A DNA stretch of 26,724 nucleotides from IMG/VR virus record IMGVR_UViG_3300042305_001019, positions 1 through 26,724 of that record. The stretch is one strand, 5' to 3'. The notes under the pieces are model-generated. The model was not told the DNA's origin. It searched no databases and saw nothing but the letters and a program-made list of their open reading frames with translations. Source of the DNA: a virus. The translations under genes and the position numbers were made by a program. Position 1 is the first letter of the stretch. Each line of letters starts with the position of its first letter. Positions 15,916 through 25,507 of this stretch are shown here, piece by piece.

Positions 15916-18900
15916 TACTCACTCACCTTTGGTGCTAGATACTTATCAGTAACTAGATCCTGTGATAAGAATCTATCGTATAGATAGGCAAATCCAAGTT
16001 TATCATCTTGTTTCAATTTATTAACCATTCCATCGTAAATGAATTTTAAATCTGCATTTGCTTTTGCATCAATAGACTTTACATCTCTTCTAAGAAGATT
16101 TTGGGCTATTGCTTTTCTTATATCAAGATAGGCAGATACAGATTTCCAAGTAGGGCTGTTTTTATTATCCTTCATAAATGTTTCATCTTGAAGAACCTTA
16201 CTAAGACCAACAATAACTTTATTAGTTTTAGACCCATCAGAATCTAGATAATCATCATACCAAGCAGTCTGAACATACTGTCCGGTCTTATTGTCAAACA
16301 AAGGTTTACCTTCAGCATCTGTTTGAACTGCAAGTTTTCTAATAAATTCTTGTTTTATGTAGGCTAGATCTTCAGCACCATTTTGCTGCGTACTAGACAA
16401 ACCTCTTTTTTGTAATTGATTATCAATAAAGTCGGCTACTTTATTATATTGAATCCAACCCTTTTCAGCTTCATTTTGTTTCTCAGCTTCAGCAGGACTC
16501 TGTGATGATAAGAAAGTCTGTGGTGAATCTGGTGAAACTTTCTTCTTATACAAGAAATTATAAGCAGCCTGAGAGAAGTTATATCCTGTTGGATCATTAG
16601 TTACTAGACCAATTAACTTAGGATTGATAGTACTTAATTCAGATACTAACTTTCCATACTTCTTACTATTTTCTGCAGCTACTGTTGATGACTGAATACC
16701 AGTAGGGTTTTTAGATAGGCTTGATGAAAAAGCAAAGTACTCAGGATAATCATTTAAGAACTTGGCATCAGCATCTAGACCGTAGATTCTCTTATACTCT
16801 CTAGATTTATTTAAATAATACTGGTAAGGACTATCAAAGCGAGGAGCAAATGGCATAATCAAACTTGCAAAGGTACGCATCCTCCAGTAATCCTTAGTCA
16901 TATCCATAATTTTTTCAGGTCTGACTGCTGGTCTACCCTCACGCTTTGCGTTTTGTTGTTCTGTTTTCCAAATCAATTGATATGTTCTAGCAAATTGTGG
17001 GTCTTCCAATTCTGCATTAGCAGTTAATTGTCTTTGGAACCAAGGTGGTAGGAAGGCAGATAGTGGAGTTTTAGGTAAACCATAAGGAAACATACCTTTT
17101 AATGAGTCTTGTAATGTTGGCTGATTCTTAGTTATTTCAGCAACAGTAACGCCAACATAAGGACCTACTGGAAATATATCGGCAAATAGATTTGGATTAC
17201 CAGTGTTATAGAGTACATCTAATCCACCTTGAAATATAATATCTAGAGATCCTTTAGGAATACCCATTCTAGTTAAAGTTTCAAGACCTGGTATTTTAGT
17301 TATACCTTTAGGTAAATCTAACCAGATAGTATCACTACCCGATGTTTGACCTACTGGAACTTGCTCACCATTTTCATCTGTTACAAGACCTGCTCTATTA
17401 GGTGATTGCCAAATTAAATAACCTTTGTTTAATATAGATGGATCGGCTGCTGCTAACTTCATCCAAGTCTTATAAGCATTTTCCTGTGCTGAAAAGAATG
17501 GGTTAATATATTTCATAGCGGTAGCAAGATTGGTCTTACGCTCAATATTAAATAGGATACTCTTCATATCTCTTAGAGCAACCTTATGAGCTTGTGACAT
17601 AATCAATTGTTGGTCAGCTACACTTACAATATCACCTTTTAATCCTGACATAATATCTAATCTACGTCTAGCCTCTTGGCGATATAGATGAACATACACA
17701 GGATTTCTAGCAAAAGCATCTTCAGGCATAGTTGCTAGTAACTTAAATAAAGAGTTTATAAGTCCCTTACTTTGTATTTCAGAAACATTATCTAGGTTCT
17801 CTTTAAGAACGTGACCGTGAATAATAGGTAAAGTTGTGGGATCTTTAAAGGTTGATCTTAAATCTTCTGCAGTAACAGTTTTAATTTTATCTCTAAGATT
17901 AGATGATATTGGTAAATACTGATCTAAAAATCCATCAACCTTGCTTACATACTCTGCAGCACCATCGGAGTTTATAGCAAGTCTTCTTCTTAAATCTCTT
18001 CCCTCAGCAGAACTTTTTAACCAGCGAGTAATATCTTCTAATGATTCACCTTTAATAATTTTATTTGCTACAGCAGAGTTACCAAATTGTGTACGCAGAG
18101 TCTGCGCCCATTGATTAAAGTATGCTGGATCAGTAGGCTTAACTGCGCCAATACCTTTAGATGAAAGACTACGTCTATATAGATCAGTATTACTATCAAC
18201 CATACGCTCAAAAGAATTACCAGATGATGCAATACGCTTAAACATATCTCCTAATGGTCCACCAAAAGCATCGTCAAGATCATAGACCTGACCATCAGAT
18301 GTGGTTACTCTATAAGAACCAGTACCAATACTTTTCTTACCTGTTGCTTTTGGATTTCTGTTAAGTACATCCGCATAATGCTGGTATACAGCCTGTTTCT
18401 CTTCTTGTAAAAGTTTAAATGTATTTAACTCACCAGCTAAATCTAAGTCATCTGGGTTTAATACTAACTTACCTTCTGCTACGGCTATCTTAGTTTTAAG
18501 ATCTTTAAGTTCACCAATAACTTTATTGCTTGACTTTTGAACTTGAGCAAGAGTCATATTGGCATCAACTGCACGGTATCTATCAATTAATCTAGCAGGA
18601 GTTGCTACCTTATCAGTAAGAACATTTTTAAGTCCAGGACCTAGATGACGTAATTGGGCATATGCACCTATTGAACCAGCAATACGCAAAGATGAATCAA
18701 CTGTATTACGAATAGTATAACCTAAACGAAGTAATACGGCTGCTTTAAAGTAATCCTGCACTAAGTCTAAAACATTGAATACTCTATTTTTAGTATTACC
18801 AATCAATTTAAATGCAGAAGCGTTACGCTTTAATAGGTCATCCATTACATCAAAATCCATTAAAGGCAAATAGTTAGCAGTTTGTGACTCTAGTATTGGG

Positions 18901-20507
18901 ACTTTAATAATAGATCCATCGGTATCAACCATAAAGCCTTTATCTTTAATAGACTTTAATGCTGAAGTTCTAGCTCTTTTGTAATTATTATAAAGATCTG
19001 TTGCTAACTCTTCGTCAACTTCATACTTCTTTGCCAATGCTCTTAATCCGGTACCTTCAAGATTTAAGGTTGCAGTAAATTTTGCTTCAGGAGTTGATGC
19101 CTTTAAATAATCATCTAATAATTTTTTACTCTCAGACGGAGTTAAGTTTGCTCTTTTTTCTAATCTGGATACGTTAGCAATAACCTCACGATAAGAATCA
19201 GGATCATTAAAATCTACAAGACCTGCAGGGCGTTCTCCCTGATTATAAGATATCTTTTGATATAGGCGGTGAAAAGGGGTAGGTTGATAAATCTCAACTC
19301 TAGGATTACCTATATTTTTATCGTAAAATTTAACAGCTCTTGCTTTTGCAACAAAGTCTTCAACACCTTGTAATCCTAAACCAGTAGTACGAGTTAATGC
19401 TCCACCACCTTTACCAACCTCCATAAGGTCAGCAAAGTATTTATCTGTGGCTGCTAAAGATCTATAGTTAGCCAAAGCCTCTTCTGTTACAGCAGGTGAG
19501 TCATTTAAGAATGGAAGCATACCTGAACCATCAGGGGCTGCAAATAATTTAAACTCATCTACTGCTGACAACTTACCACGTTCTGCTTCTAAAGCATCAG
19601 TTATGTATGCTCGCTGTAAACGTAGATCATCCATTGCTTTTGGATCACCAAGAGCAGAGCGAAGAATAAGAGCAGTTTCATCTATATCTACTGAATCACC
19701 TAGTAGGTGTGCAAGTAATCCTGGGTTAGATGAAGACTTAACCATAGGGTGAGATATTGCGTAGGCAGAATTATTATCTGTAAAATCTTTTAATACTTTA
19801 GTAAAACGGTTATCAACTCCATATTGTGCTTTAGTAATATCTTCTGCTGCTTGAGCAACTAAATCTGAGTTCTTTAATTTACCAGTGCCTAATGTACTTG
19901 CTTTTACTGCACCTAGTGCCTTTGCACCACCAATAGATAAATCACCAAATACTTGAGTAAAGGCATCTATGGTTCCTGAACTTGTCTTACCCCAAAAACT
20001 ATTTTTAAATGCTGCTTCACGTTCTCTTGGATCATAAATATTAAATTGTGGATCATAGGACATTCTACTTGCAGCAATACCGCCACCAACAACTGCTTGA
20101 CCAAGAGATATTTCTTGAGCACCTTTATATGCTTTCTTCCAAGCATTAGGATCAAAGAAGTTAAACAGTCCACCTTCTACATCTCCCATTACAAGTTGAT
20201 AAGTAGTAAATGGTTCCCTAATTACTTCTTGATTTGCTTTATATAAAGCTTCAAACGCTGGTGCTACACCAGGAACTTTCATAATAGCACCACCTGCAGA
20301 AGCAAGTGGTTTAACTACATTACCACCAGCTTTAGCTGCTGCAGTTTTAAAGGGTTGAACAAAACCATTATATTCATCATCATCATTCCAAGGAGCAGTT
20401 CCTAAATCCCAAGCAAACCGTGCAGGAGCTGTTGCTGCTCCTACTACTTCTCCACCAAACTTTGCTGCGTTAGAAGCTAGATCACCAATTCTGTTCCATA
20501 TACTCAC
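15915..20507 (-). CDS. Giant internal/ejection-type virion protein (1530 aa)
   Basis: This is the longest gene in the window. It starts with GTG at 20507, overlapping the previous stop as GTGA, with AAGGG eight bases upstream. The protein is mostly helical and water-soluble, with Lys/Glu-rich segments (around 630-700: a probable coiled coil beginning NKVIGELKDLKTKIAVAEGK). A landmark near residue 1000 is MKYINPFFSAQENAYKTWMK, followed by YLIWQSPNRAGLV, which I recall as conserved in large virion proteins of aquatic phages. No lysozyme, peptidase or polymerase motif is obvious. Its size and place after portal suggest an ejection-machine protein (T7 gp16-like in role) or a polyvalent protein. 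Too long and too central for a simple tape measure in this gene order, but that is not excluded. Confidence 0.68.
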   Translation of the reverse strand: MSIWNRIGDLASNAAKFGGEVVGAATAPARFAWDLGTAPWNDDDEYNGFVQPFKTAAAKAGGNVVKPLASAGGAIMKVPGVAPAFEALYKANQEVIREPFTTYQLVMGDVEGGLFNFFDPNAWKKAYKGAQEISLGQAVVGGGIAASRMSYDPQFNIYDPREREAAFKNSFWGKTSSGTIDAFTQVFGDLSIGGAKALGAVKASTLGTGKLKNSDLVAQAAEDITKAQYGVDNRFTKVLKDFTDNNSAYAISHPMVKSSSNPGLLAHLLGDSVDIDETALILRSALGDPKAMDDLRLQRAYITDALEAERGKLSAVDEFKLFAAPDGSGMLPFLNDSPAVTEEALANYRSLAATDKYFADLMEVGKGGGALTRTTGLGLQGVEDFVAKARAVKFYDKNIGNPRVEIYQPTPFHRLYQKISYNQGERPAGLVDFNDPDSYREVIANVSRLEKRANLTPSESKKLLDDYLKASTPEAKFTATLNLEGTGLRALAKKYEVDEELATDLYNNYKRARTSALKSIKDKGFMVDTDGSIIKVPILESQTANYLPLMDFDVMDDLLKRNASAFKLIGNTKNRVFNVLDLVQDYFKAAVLLRLGYTIRNTVDSSLRIAGSIGAYAQLRHLGPGLKNVLTDKVATPARLIDRYRAVDANMTLAQVQKSSNKVIGELKDLKTKIAVAEGKLVLNPDDLDLAGELNTFKLLQEEKQAVYQHYADVLNRNPKATGKKSIGTGSYRVTTSDGQVYDLDDAFGGPLGDMFKRIASSGNSFERMVDSNTDLYRRSLSSKGIGAVKPTDPAYFNQWAQTLRTQFGNSAVANKIIKGESLEDITRWLKSSAEGRDLRRRLAINSDGAAEYVSKVDGFLDQYLPISSNLRDKIKTVTAEDLRSTFKDPTTLPIIHGHVLKENLDNVSEIQSKGLINSLFKLLATMPEDAFARNPVYVHLYRQEARRRLDIMSGLKGDIVSVADQQLIMSQAHKVALRDMKSILFNIERKTNLATAMKYINPFFSAQENAYKTWMKLAAADPSILNKGYLIWQSPNRAGLVTDENGEQVPVGQTSGSDTIWLDLPKGITKIPGLETLTRMGIPKGSLDIIFQGGLDVLYNTGNPNLFADIFPVGPYVGVTVAEITKNQPTLQDSLKGMFPYGLPKTPLSAFLPPWFQRQLTANAELEDPQFARTYQLIWKTEQQNAKREGRPAVRPEKIMDMTKDYWRMRTFASLIMPFAPRFDSPYQYYLNKSREYKRIYGLDADAKFLNDYPEYFAFSSSLSKNPTGIQSSTVAAENSKKYGKLVSELSTINPKLIGLVTNDPTGYNFSQAAYNFLYKKKVSPDSPQTFLSSQSPAEAEKQNEAEKGWIQYNKVADFIDNQLQKRGLSSTQQNGAEDLAYIKQEFIRKLAVQTDAEGKPLFDNKTGQYVQTAWYDDYLDSDGSKTNKVIVGLSKVLQDETFMKDNKNSPTWKSVSAYLDIRKAIAQNLLRRDVKSIDAKANADLKFIYDGMVNKLKQDDKLGFAYLYDRFLSQDLVTDKYLAPKVSE

Positions 20508-20926
20508 AACTGATCCCTTAACTGTCTAATTGCAGCACGAGTTTCAGGTGAGGTATTAGGTTGATCTGATATATAAGCAAGTACTGGCATATAAGATGCT
20601 ATAGATGCTCTAAAATTTGTATCATCTGGTTGGCGCATAATTAGTGCTTCAGAACCAGCACCTTCACCCATATCAATACCTGTAGTAATTACTTCAGTTT
20701 CTCTTTGGGTTGGTGAAAATAAAGGTGCTATTGGAGTTCGCGCAACTGTTTCAGTAGGTCTACCACCTACGTTATCTGCAATACCACGAGTCTTTGACTT
20801 AGGTGCTGCTGTATTAAGTGCAGCAGTCTCGCCACCTTCTCCATATGATGTTGAACCAAAACCCATATCTGTTCTCTTGGAGTATTTACCTGGACCTGAT
20901 GCGCCAGCTAATGGACCTCTTGCCAT
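20504..20926 (-). CDS. Conserved small late protein (140 aa)
   Basis: I placed the start at ATG 20926 (MARGPLAGASGPGKYSKRTD) because AAAGGAGG lies five to six bases upstream and the upstream gene ends there (TAATG). A longer frame to 20971 would overlap that gene. The protein has a Gly/Ser-rich basic start, SYGEGGETAALNTAAP, then PLFSPTQRETEVITTGIDMGEGAGSEAL and a helical end (TSPETRAAIRQLRDQL). I recall this arrangement from aquatic actinophage genomes between portal and the large internal protein. It has no known function; a head-assembly or packaging accessory is possible. Confidence 0.7.
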   Translation of the reverse strand: MARGPLAGASGPGKYSKRTDMGFGSTSYGEGGETAALNTAAPKSKTRGIADNVGGRPTETVARTPIAPLFSPTQRETEVITTGIDMGEGAGSEALIMRQPDDTNFRASIASYMPVLAYISDQPNTSPETRAAIRQLRDQL

Positions 20927-21132
20927 TATTCCTCCTTTAAAGTTTCTAAATCTTGTGAAAATTCTTGCCAAACTTTTTCTTCTTGGCTCTTCTGAGTTGA
21001 ATGATAGATAGCTAATTGGTGCAGATCATCTGCAAGTGCTTCTATCACTGATGTTAAATTTAAAAAGAATCCTGATATTATTACTAAGTAATCTGACAAT
21101 CGCACTGGGCGATTGATGTTATTATCTTTCAC
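20926..21132 (-). CDS. Small protein with one hydrophobic helix (68 aa)
   Basis: The start is GTG at 21132 with AGGAG six bases upstream. The protein reads MKDNNINRPVRLSDYLVIIS, then GFFLNLTSVIEALADDLHQLAIYHSTQKSQEEKVWQEFSQDLETLKEE. The first half has a moderately hydrophobic stretch (YLVIISGFFLNLTSVIEAL) and the second half is a charged amphipathic helix. It could touch a membrane or form a helical bundle; it is not a convincing holin. Its stop overlaps the next start. No function can be given. Confidence 0.6.
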   Translation of the reverse strand: MKDNNINRPVRLSDYLVIISGFFLNLTSVIEALADDLHQLAIYHSTQKSQEEKVWQEFSQDLETLKEE

Positions 21133-21156
21133 CCAGTGCTCCTGTCAATAAAATAA

Positions 21157-21288
21157 TTAAGCCTTTGTTCCTTTACGACCTGCCGGTGTGTAACCGAATT
21201 TAACTTCTCCGCCGACTGGTTTAGATGTATCCATCTTACCTTGTACAGGTTTGACCTCTACAGACTTTTGAAATGTTCCCTTTTTCAT
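21157..21288 (-). CDS. Small 43-residue protein between portal and late genes
   Basis: A near-perfect ribosome site (AAGGAGGTGAAA) precedes ATG 21288. The product is MKKGTFQKSVEVKPVQGKMD, then TSKPVGGEVKFGYTPAGRKGTKA. It is basic, glycine-containing and probably extended or beta. The strong site suggests high expression, more than the portal just upstream. It is not recognised, but an intact start, clean stop and fit between neighbours argue that it is real. Confidence 0.65.
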   Translation of the reverse strand: MKKGTFQKSVEVKPVQGKMDTSKPVGGEVKFGYTPAGRKGTKA

Positions 21289-21303
21289 TTTCACCTCCTT
21301 ATA

Positions 21304-23052
21304 TTAAGCTGCGCCACTTATAGAGGCGAGTAGTTGTGCGATATCTGGTTGAGGTTGTCCAGCAGCAGGGGCCTCTCCGCTTTGTTGTTCTGGAGTTGGC
21401 TGCGAGGCAGGAACGGGGGCCGCTCCTACTGCTGGAATATTAGGTTGCTCTGGCATTGCTGGTGGTGTTGGTTGTGGTTCTGGTGCAAAAGCCTTCTCGA
21501 TAATAGTCTCTAGTTGTAAACCTTTTTGTCTACCTTGGATTACTTCAGCAATTCTTGCAATGATTTGAGATGGGTCTTGGCCTTGGGCAGCAAGTGCGGG
21601 AATAGCTTGTGCATACTGAGCAACAGCAACGCGAAGAGAATCGCGCATTTCTTCAATGTCAACCCTTTGTTCTTCTTGCGTAACATTTAACTCCATTGGG
21701 ATTTCTCGGCGAACATAATCACGGGACACTAACTTATCGCTACGCATTTGTAGTAATGCAATGATGGCTCGGTTAGGATCCATACCAGACATAATGCCGT
21801 AACGCACATCTACGCCATACTCGCCTTTAATATCACGAGATGGTGTGTACTTCATTGTATAAGGTGTACCGTCATCGGTTCCCTTAATAGTCTTAGTCAT
21901 ACTACCAAAGACAACTTCATCTACTTCAAAGCAAAGTGCAACTAACTCTTGGAACAATCTAGCAAACTGCGCTTGTGCTGCTTTAACCTGTGTATCAAAG
22001 CCTGCTTGTAATGCTTGAACTCCACGACCTGTAACAACAGAGGCATCAATATTACCTGAACGAGATTCAGGGTAGCGAGAACCTAATCTTAACTCACGCT
22101 CTAGTACACCTGACTCTGTAAATACTCCTGCTGGTAGTTCTAGTGGAACTCTACGAATACCTTGTGGATTAGCAGAACGCATAATTGCATCTGGTCCTAG
22201 TGCTAACTCCTGTACATCTTGTGGAATAGCGATAGGTGCTTGAATAGATTTCTCTGCTGCTTGAATCTGTAATACTGCAAAGCGAGCACGGGCTAATTGA
22301 ACAGATAGAACATCATCAAATTGTCCACGAGCTTCACCATCTAAGGATGAGCGAAGTGCAACTCTTGCTAAACACTTACCTACTGGGTTAGGTGTATTAG
22401 ATAGAATTAGGTTATTACGCTCTGGTATAAAAATTAAGTCTTGGTCTTTGTCGTGGTATCTAACGATAGATAGATAAGGGGATGCGTAAGCATAAACACT
22501 CTTACCAATTATCTGATCGTAATACTCAGGATACTGGGATGCGATAGTCTCAGCATCGGATGCAATGATCTGTGATATAGATAGGCAACGACCAAATCTA
22601 TCTACCTCAGGATATACACCAAATGGATTTAGTAAACGGATACGAGGATTGTTTGTCTCGTAATCCATCTCCACCATTGCAGGTAGTAGACCGTAGGTGT
22701 TAAAGTAATCAGCACCTTGATACATCTGGATCTGTAGATCAGATGAGGAAACATAATAATTTGCGATACGAGTTCTAGTATCAGCAGCACGGCGTTGGGC
22801 ATCAGATACCATATTGGTTGCTGCACAGTTAAAGGATGGCAGTGGTGCCATTACCTCTGCTAGATCTCTTGCTGCTACATCTACGAAGTTTGCAACTAAA
22901 GGCTTTGGGTAATCCTCTGAGAACATAGATGGATATACTTTTGATATATCACCTTGGCGCACAGAAAGAACATCGCGCATACGCTGGTCTCTAGCTGCAT
23001 AGCGGTTCTTCAACCGATCTATCTTGGCGACTACCTCTTTAGTAGATAACAA
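21304..23052 (-). CDS. Portal protein
   Basis: This 582-residue protein lies one gene after the terminase. It begins with a helical region (STKEVVAKIDRLKNRYAARDQRM), then YPKPLVANFVDVAARDLAEV and the block RIRLLNPFGVYPEVDRFGRC. The helical stem/crown area follows (ARARFAVLQIQAAEKSIQAP, ALQAGFDTQVKAAQAQFARLFQELVALC), and it ends in a Pro/Gln/Ala tail from about 520. This matches the portal ring through which DNA enters and leaves the capsid. The start is TTG at 23052, immediately after the preceding TAA, with AAAGG about eight bases upstream; no ATG occurs before the conserved part, so I keep it. Family call is from order, length and layout. Confidence 0.8.
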   Translation of the reverse strand: MLSTKEVVAKIDRLKNRYAARDQRMRDVLSVRQGDISKVYPSMFSEDYPKPLVANFVDVAARDLAEVMAPLPSFNCAATNMVSDAQRRAADTRTRIANYYVSSSDLQIQMYQGADYFNTYGLLPAMVEMDYETNNPRIRLLNPFGVYPEVDRFGRCLSISQIIASDAETIASQYPEYYDQIIGKSVYAYASPYLSIVRYHDKDQDLIFIPERNNLILSNTPNPVGKCLARVALRSSLDGEARGQFDDVLSVQLARARFAVLQIQAAEKSIQAPIAIPQDVQELALGPDAIMRSANPQGIRRVPLELPAGVFTESGVLERELRLGSRYPESRSGNIDASVVTGRGVQALQAGFDTQVKAAQAQFARLFQELVALCFEVDEVVFGSMTKTIKGTDDGTPYTMKYTPSRDIKGEYGVDVRYGIMSGMDPNRAIIALLQMRSDKLVSRDYVRREIPMELNVTQEEQRVDIEEMRDSLRVAVAQYAQAIPALAAQGQDPSQIIARIAEVIQGRQKGLQLETIIEKAFAPEPQPTPPAMPEQPNIPAVGAAPVPASQPTPEQQSGEAPAAGQPQPDIAQLLASISGAA

Positions 23053-23517
23053 TTATTTACCTTTGTTCTTATTACGTTGTCTCGCGGAATCTGCCGCAGC
23101 AATTACTGCTGCTGTCTTGTAAACATTCTTTTTAATTACTTCTTTACCAATGATTGGAGCTGCTGCTTTTCTTGCTCGGTCTGCACCAACAACAATTGAC
23201 TTAGTACGTCTTGTATCTTGAGCTTTAAGTGAACCTAAACGTTGATTTTCAGTAAGTGGTTTTTTAGTATACTTAACAGACTCTGCTGCCTTACTAGTAC
23301 TACGACCAGATTTTGAAGTGGTAGTTACTTTGCCCTGTACTTTACTACTTACTGTCTTACCTTTTGAGGATGGCATTTTTGGAGCTTTTTTAGATTCAGC
23401 AATTTTTTGACCAACCTTTTGTCCTACTTTAGTTGCTCCTTTAGAGCCTGCTTTTTTAGCTAATTCTCTTGCTGCTATTCTTGCTGCAACACCTGCTGCT
23501 ATAATTGGTAATGCCAT
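23053..23517 (-). CDS. Lys/Ala-rich basic protein between terminase and portal
   Basis: The 154-residue protein starts at ATG 23517 with AAGGAG seven to eight bases upstream. It has an Ala-rich N-terminal helix (LPIIAAGVAARIAARELAKK) and a long basic disordered middle (GSKGATKVGQKVGQK, KGKTVSSKVQGKVTTTSKSGRST). The C-terminal part is helical (VYKTAAVIAAADSARQRNKNKGK). Composition resembles histone-like or packaging-associated proteins. It ends exactly where the portal TTG begins. A DNA-binding or connector role is possible, and it might stand in for a separate small terminase, but the sequence itself shows no clear domain. Confidence 0.6.
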   Translation of the reverse strand: MALPIIAAGVAARIAARELAKKAGSKGATKVGQKVGQKIAESKKAPKMPSSKGKTVSSKVQGKVTTTSKSGRSTSKAAESVKYTKKPLTENQRLGSLKAQDTRRTKSIVVGADRARKAAAPIIGKEVIKKNVYKTAAVIAAADSARQRNKNKGK

Positions 23518-23526
23518 TTTAACTCC

Positions 23527-25389
23527 TTAGATAAAAGTTCTTTCCTTTTCAGCAAAGAGTTCATCTAGATTGACGACTACTCTTTTGTTTTGTTCATACT
23601 TTGATAGGAATGGATTTTTAAGATGGTGTGTCTGGTACTTACCATAGTTGAGCATCTCTCTTGCTCTGATCTCACAGAACCAAAGAGCCATTACCATATC
23701 TGTCTTACCCTTGGTTGTAGGTGACCAAGTAATTAACTGCTCGATTAGAGCCTTAATGTTTTCAGTTTGATCTGAAGGTAGGTGTATTAGATTATCTCTA
23801 TGGTGCTTACCATCAAATTGCTTAGTACCAAATAAGGTAGCCATAGATGCTACACCGAAACCTGCATCCCATTTATTACTACCAGTATGGTGCTCTTTAA
23901 ACTGTACACCTTTAGATGCTAAGTGCATCTTGATACCTTCATCTTGTGTTAGGAAAGATTGAAAGGCGTTCTTCTCGACTATCCACTCACTAGGTGAGTA
24001 CAGGGATGTCCAATCAAATATTAAATTTCTAATAGCAGCAGGGCTAGGTCTGGTAATCTTAATAGCATCCACAATATAGCGTTTACTGGTAGCCCTATCT
24101 ATTGCATAACAGATAGCTGCGGTATCTCCTACCATCGCAGGGTCTAACCCACAGATATAGGTAAAGCCATTTAAATCTCTTGGATGTCCTGGATGACCTG
24201 CGGTTAACCTACCTGACTTACGCATACCATCTATAGAGCCACGAACACAGACTGGGTCAAAGGCCGCATCATCTGATATATCTTGTTGCTGGTAAATCAA
24301 AGCCCAGGTGGAAGCATCCATAGACTGGCGTTCGTTGTAAAGGTTGCGCCCATTCCATCTAGGATAAAATCCAGTTACTGGATCCTTCTCCTCTTCCTTC
24401 TGACCATCAAAGGGTTGATCTGAGGCAGGCCATAATGTAACCCACTCTTCAGGCTTCTCACTAGATTCTAATAGGGCTGGCATTGCAAGGTAGGACCAAG
24501 GTACTAGACCGCCTGGGTATCTATCTTCATTGCGTAGTTCTTTGTATAGATCAACGGAGGCAACGCGGGTACCGATAATAATTAATTTACCACTAGGGTT
24601 AAGACGAGACCGGACATCTTGGGTTAACCACTTAATCTGTCGTTCAAAGTCATTGGCATTAGATAGAGTCACAGCATCATCTACTATAATCATATCGGCT
24701 CTTTTACCGTAGATCTGACCGCCAATACCAACTGCTTCTATATTGGGATCCTTCTCAGATGATTCACGCAACTCATCTCCAAAGGTAACCCTAGTTGCCT
24801 GCCAAGAGGCACTCTTAGATCTAAACCCTACACCTGCTGCGTATGCTGATTGTAGCTCCTCATATGAGGGGTGAGTTAATCTCTGCTTTATAGCGTATAA
24901 GAAATCTGCCGCTAAGCGCTGAGTCTGAGAAACTATCAAGACTCTAAAGTTAGGATTCTTACAGACCTGCCAGGTTACGTAGTCAATAGTAATAGTCATT
25001 GACTTGGCGTGGTTGGGTGGAATATTTAGAAGTATGCGGTTATTAGCTAGTCCTGGTTCATACTTCATAGAGGGGTGTAACCAAGAAGGTTTACCAACCT
25101 CAATCATATCTACTAGATTTTGTTGATGGGGGAATGTCTTGTTCTTTAAGAAGCGATCTCTGAAGGTAGCAAAGCTAATCTCATTTATATCACCGAGTGC
25201 AAAGTTCTTATCTCTTAAACCTAGCCTAGTTCGATCTACCTTGTCGGCGAATACCTTATCGCTTCTACGGTAGTACTCGTAGGTCTTCATAGATTTGCCG
25301 GCTGAAGCGCAGGCTTGTTCTATTGTCATACCCTCTGCTACACAACCGAGAACAATTCGCTTTGCGATATCTGCTGAGTTCTCAGCCAT
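23527..25389 (-). CDS. Large terminase with N-terminal helix-turn-helix
   Basis: The 620-residue motor protein packages DNA into the procapsid. The ATPase part shows a Walker A-like NIPPNHAKS (122-130), Walker B MIIVDD (233-238) and the coupling motif IIGTR (271-275). The RNase H-like nuclease has acidic residues at D416 (CGLDPAMVGD), E472 (WIVEKN) and D564 (KTDMVMAL). Residues 1-55 (IVLGCVAEGMTIEQACASAG, then KSMKTYEYYRRSDKVFADKV) look like the helix-turn-helix of small terminases, joined to the large subunit here; no separate small terminase gene is visible. It heads the late operon, with GGGAG upstream of ATG 25389 and the candidate origin just beyond. Confidence 0.93.
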   Translation of the reverse strand: MAENSADIAKRIVLGCVAEGMTIEQACASAGKSMKTYEYYRRSDKVFADKVDRTRLGLRDKNFALGDINEISFATFRDRFLKNKTFPHQQNLVDMIEVGKPSWLHPSMKYEPGLANNRILLNIPPNHAKSMTITIDYVTWQVCKNPNFRVLIVSQTQRLAADFLYAIKQRLTHPSYEELQSAYAAGVGFRSKSASWQATRVTFGDELRESSEKDPNIEAVGIGGQIYGKRADMIIVDDAVTLSNANDFERQIKWLTQDVRSRLNPSGKLIIIGTRVASVDLYKELRNEDRYPGGLVPWSYLAMPALLESSEKPEEWVTLWPASDQPFDGQKEEEKDPVTGFYPRWNGRNLYNERQSMDASTWALIYQQQDISDDAAFDPVCVRGSIDGMRKSGRLTAGHPGHPRDLNGFTYICGLDPAMVGDTAAICYAIDRATSKRYIVDAIKITRPSPAAIRNLIFDWTSLYSPSEWIVEKNAFQSFLTQDEGIKMHLASKGVQFKEHHTGSNKWDAGFGVASMATLFGTKQFDGKHHRDNLIHLPSDQTENIKALIEQLITWSPTTKGKTDMVMALWFCEIRAREMLNYGKYQTHHLKNPFLSKYEQNKRVVVNLDELFAEKERTFI

Positions 25390-25398
25390 TAATCTCCC

Positions 25399-25495
25399 TG
25401 TGGATTTGATAAACCCACTAGCGCAAACGAAGTTTGCTATTGTGGATAAAACCTGTGGATAAGCGCCGTAATTGAAATTTATAATTTTATACTGG
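25399..25495. other. DnaA-box cluster with AT-rich DNA, possible replication origin
   Basis: Two perfect DnaA boxes, TGTGGATAA, lie at 25441-25449 and 25454-25462, 13 bases apart. A near match, TGTGGATTT, is at 25399-25407. A perfect stem GCAAAC-GAA-GTTTGC (25423-25437) stands between them. Directly after, 25470-25493 is almost only A and T, like an unwinding element. Boxes beside AT-rich DNA, upstream of terL in the divergent region, suggest host DnaA helps start phage replication or controls transcription here. A role in packaging recognition is an alternative. Confidence 0.5.
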
Positions 25496-25507
25496 GAGGA
25501 TGATAGG

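Noticed and set aside
20926-21132. Holin
   Set aside because: Only one moderately hydrophobic stretch containing polar residues, no lysin beside it, and its place beside portal does not suit lysis.
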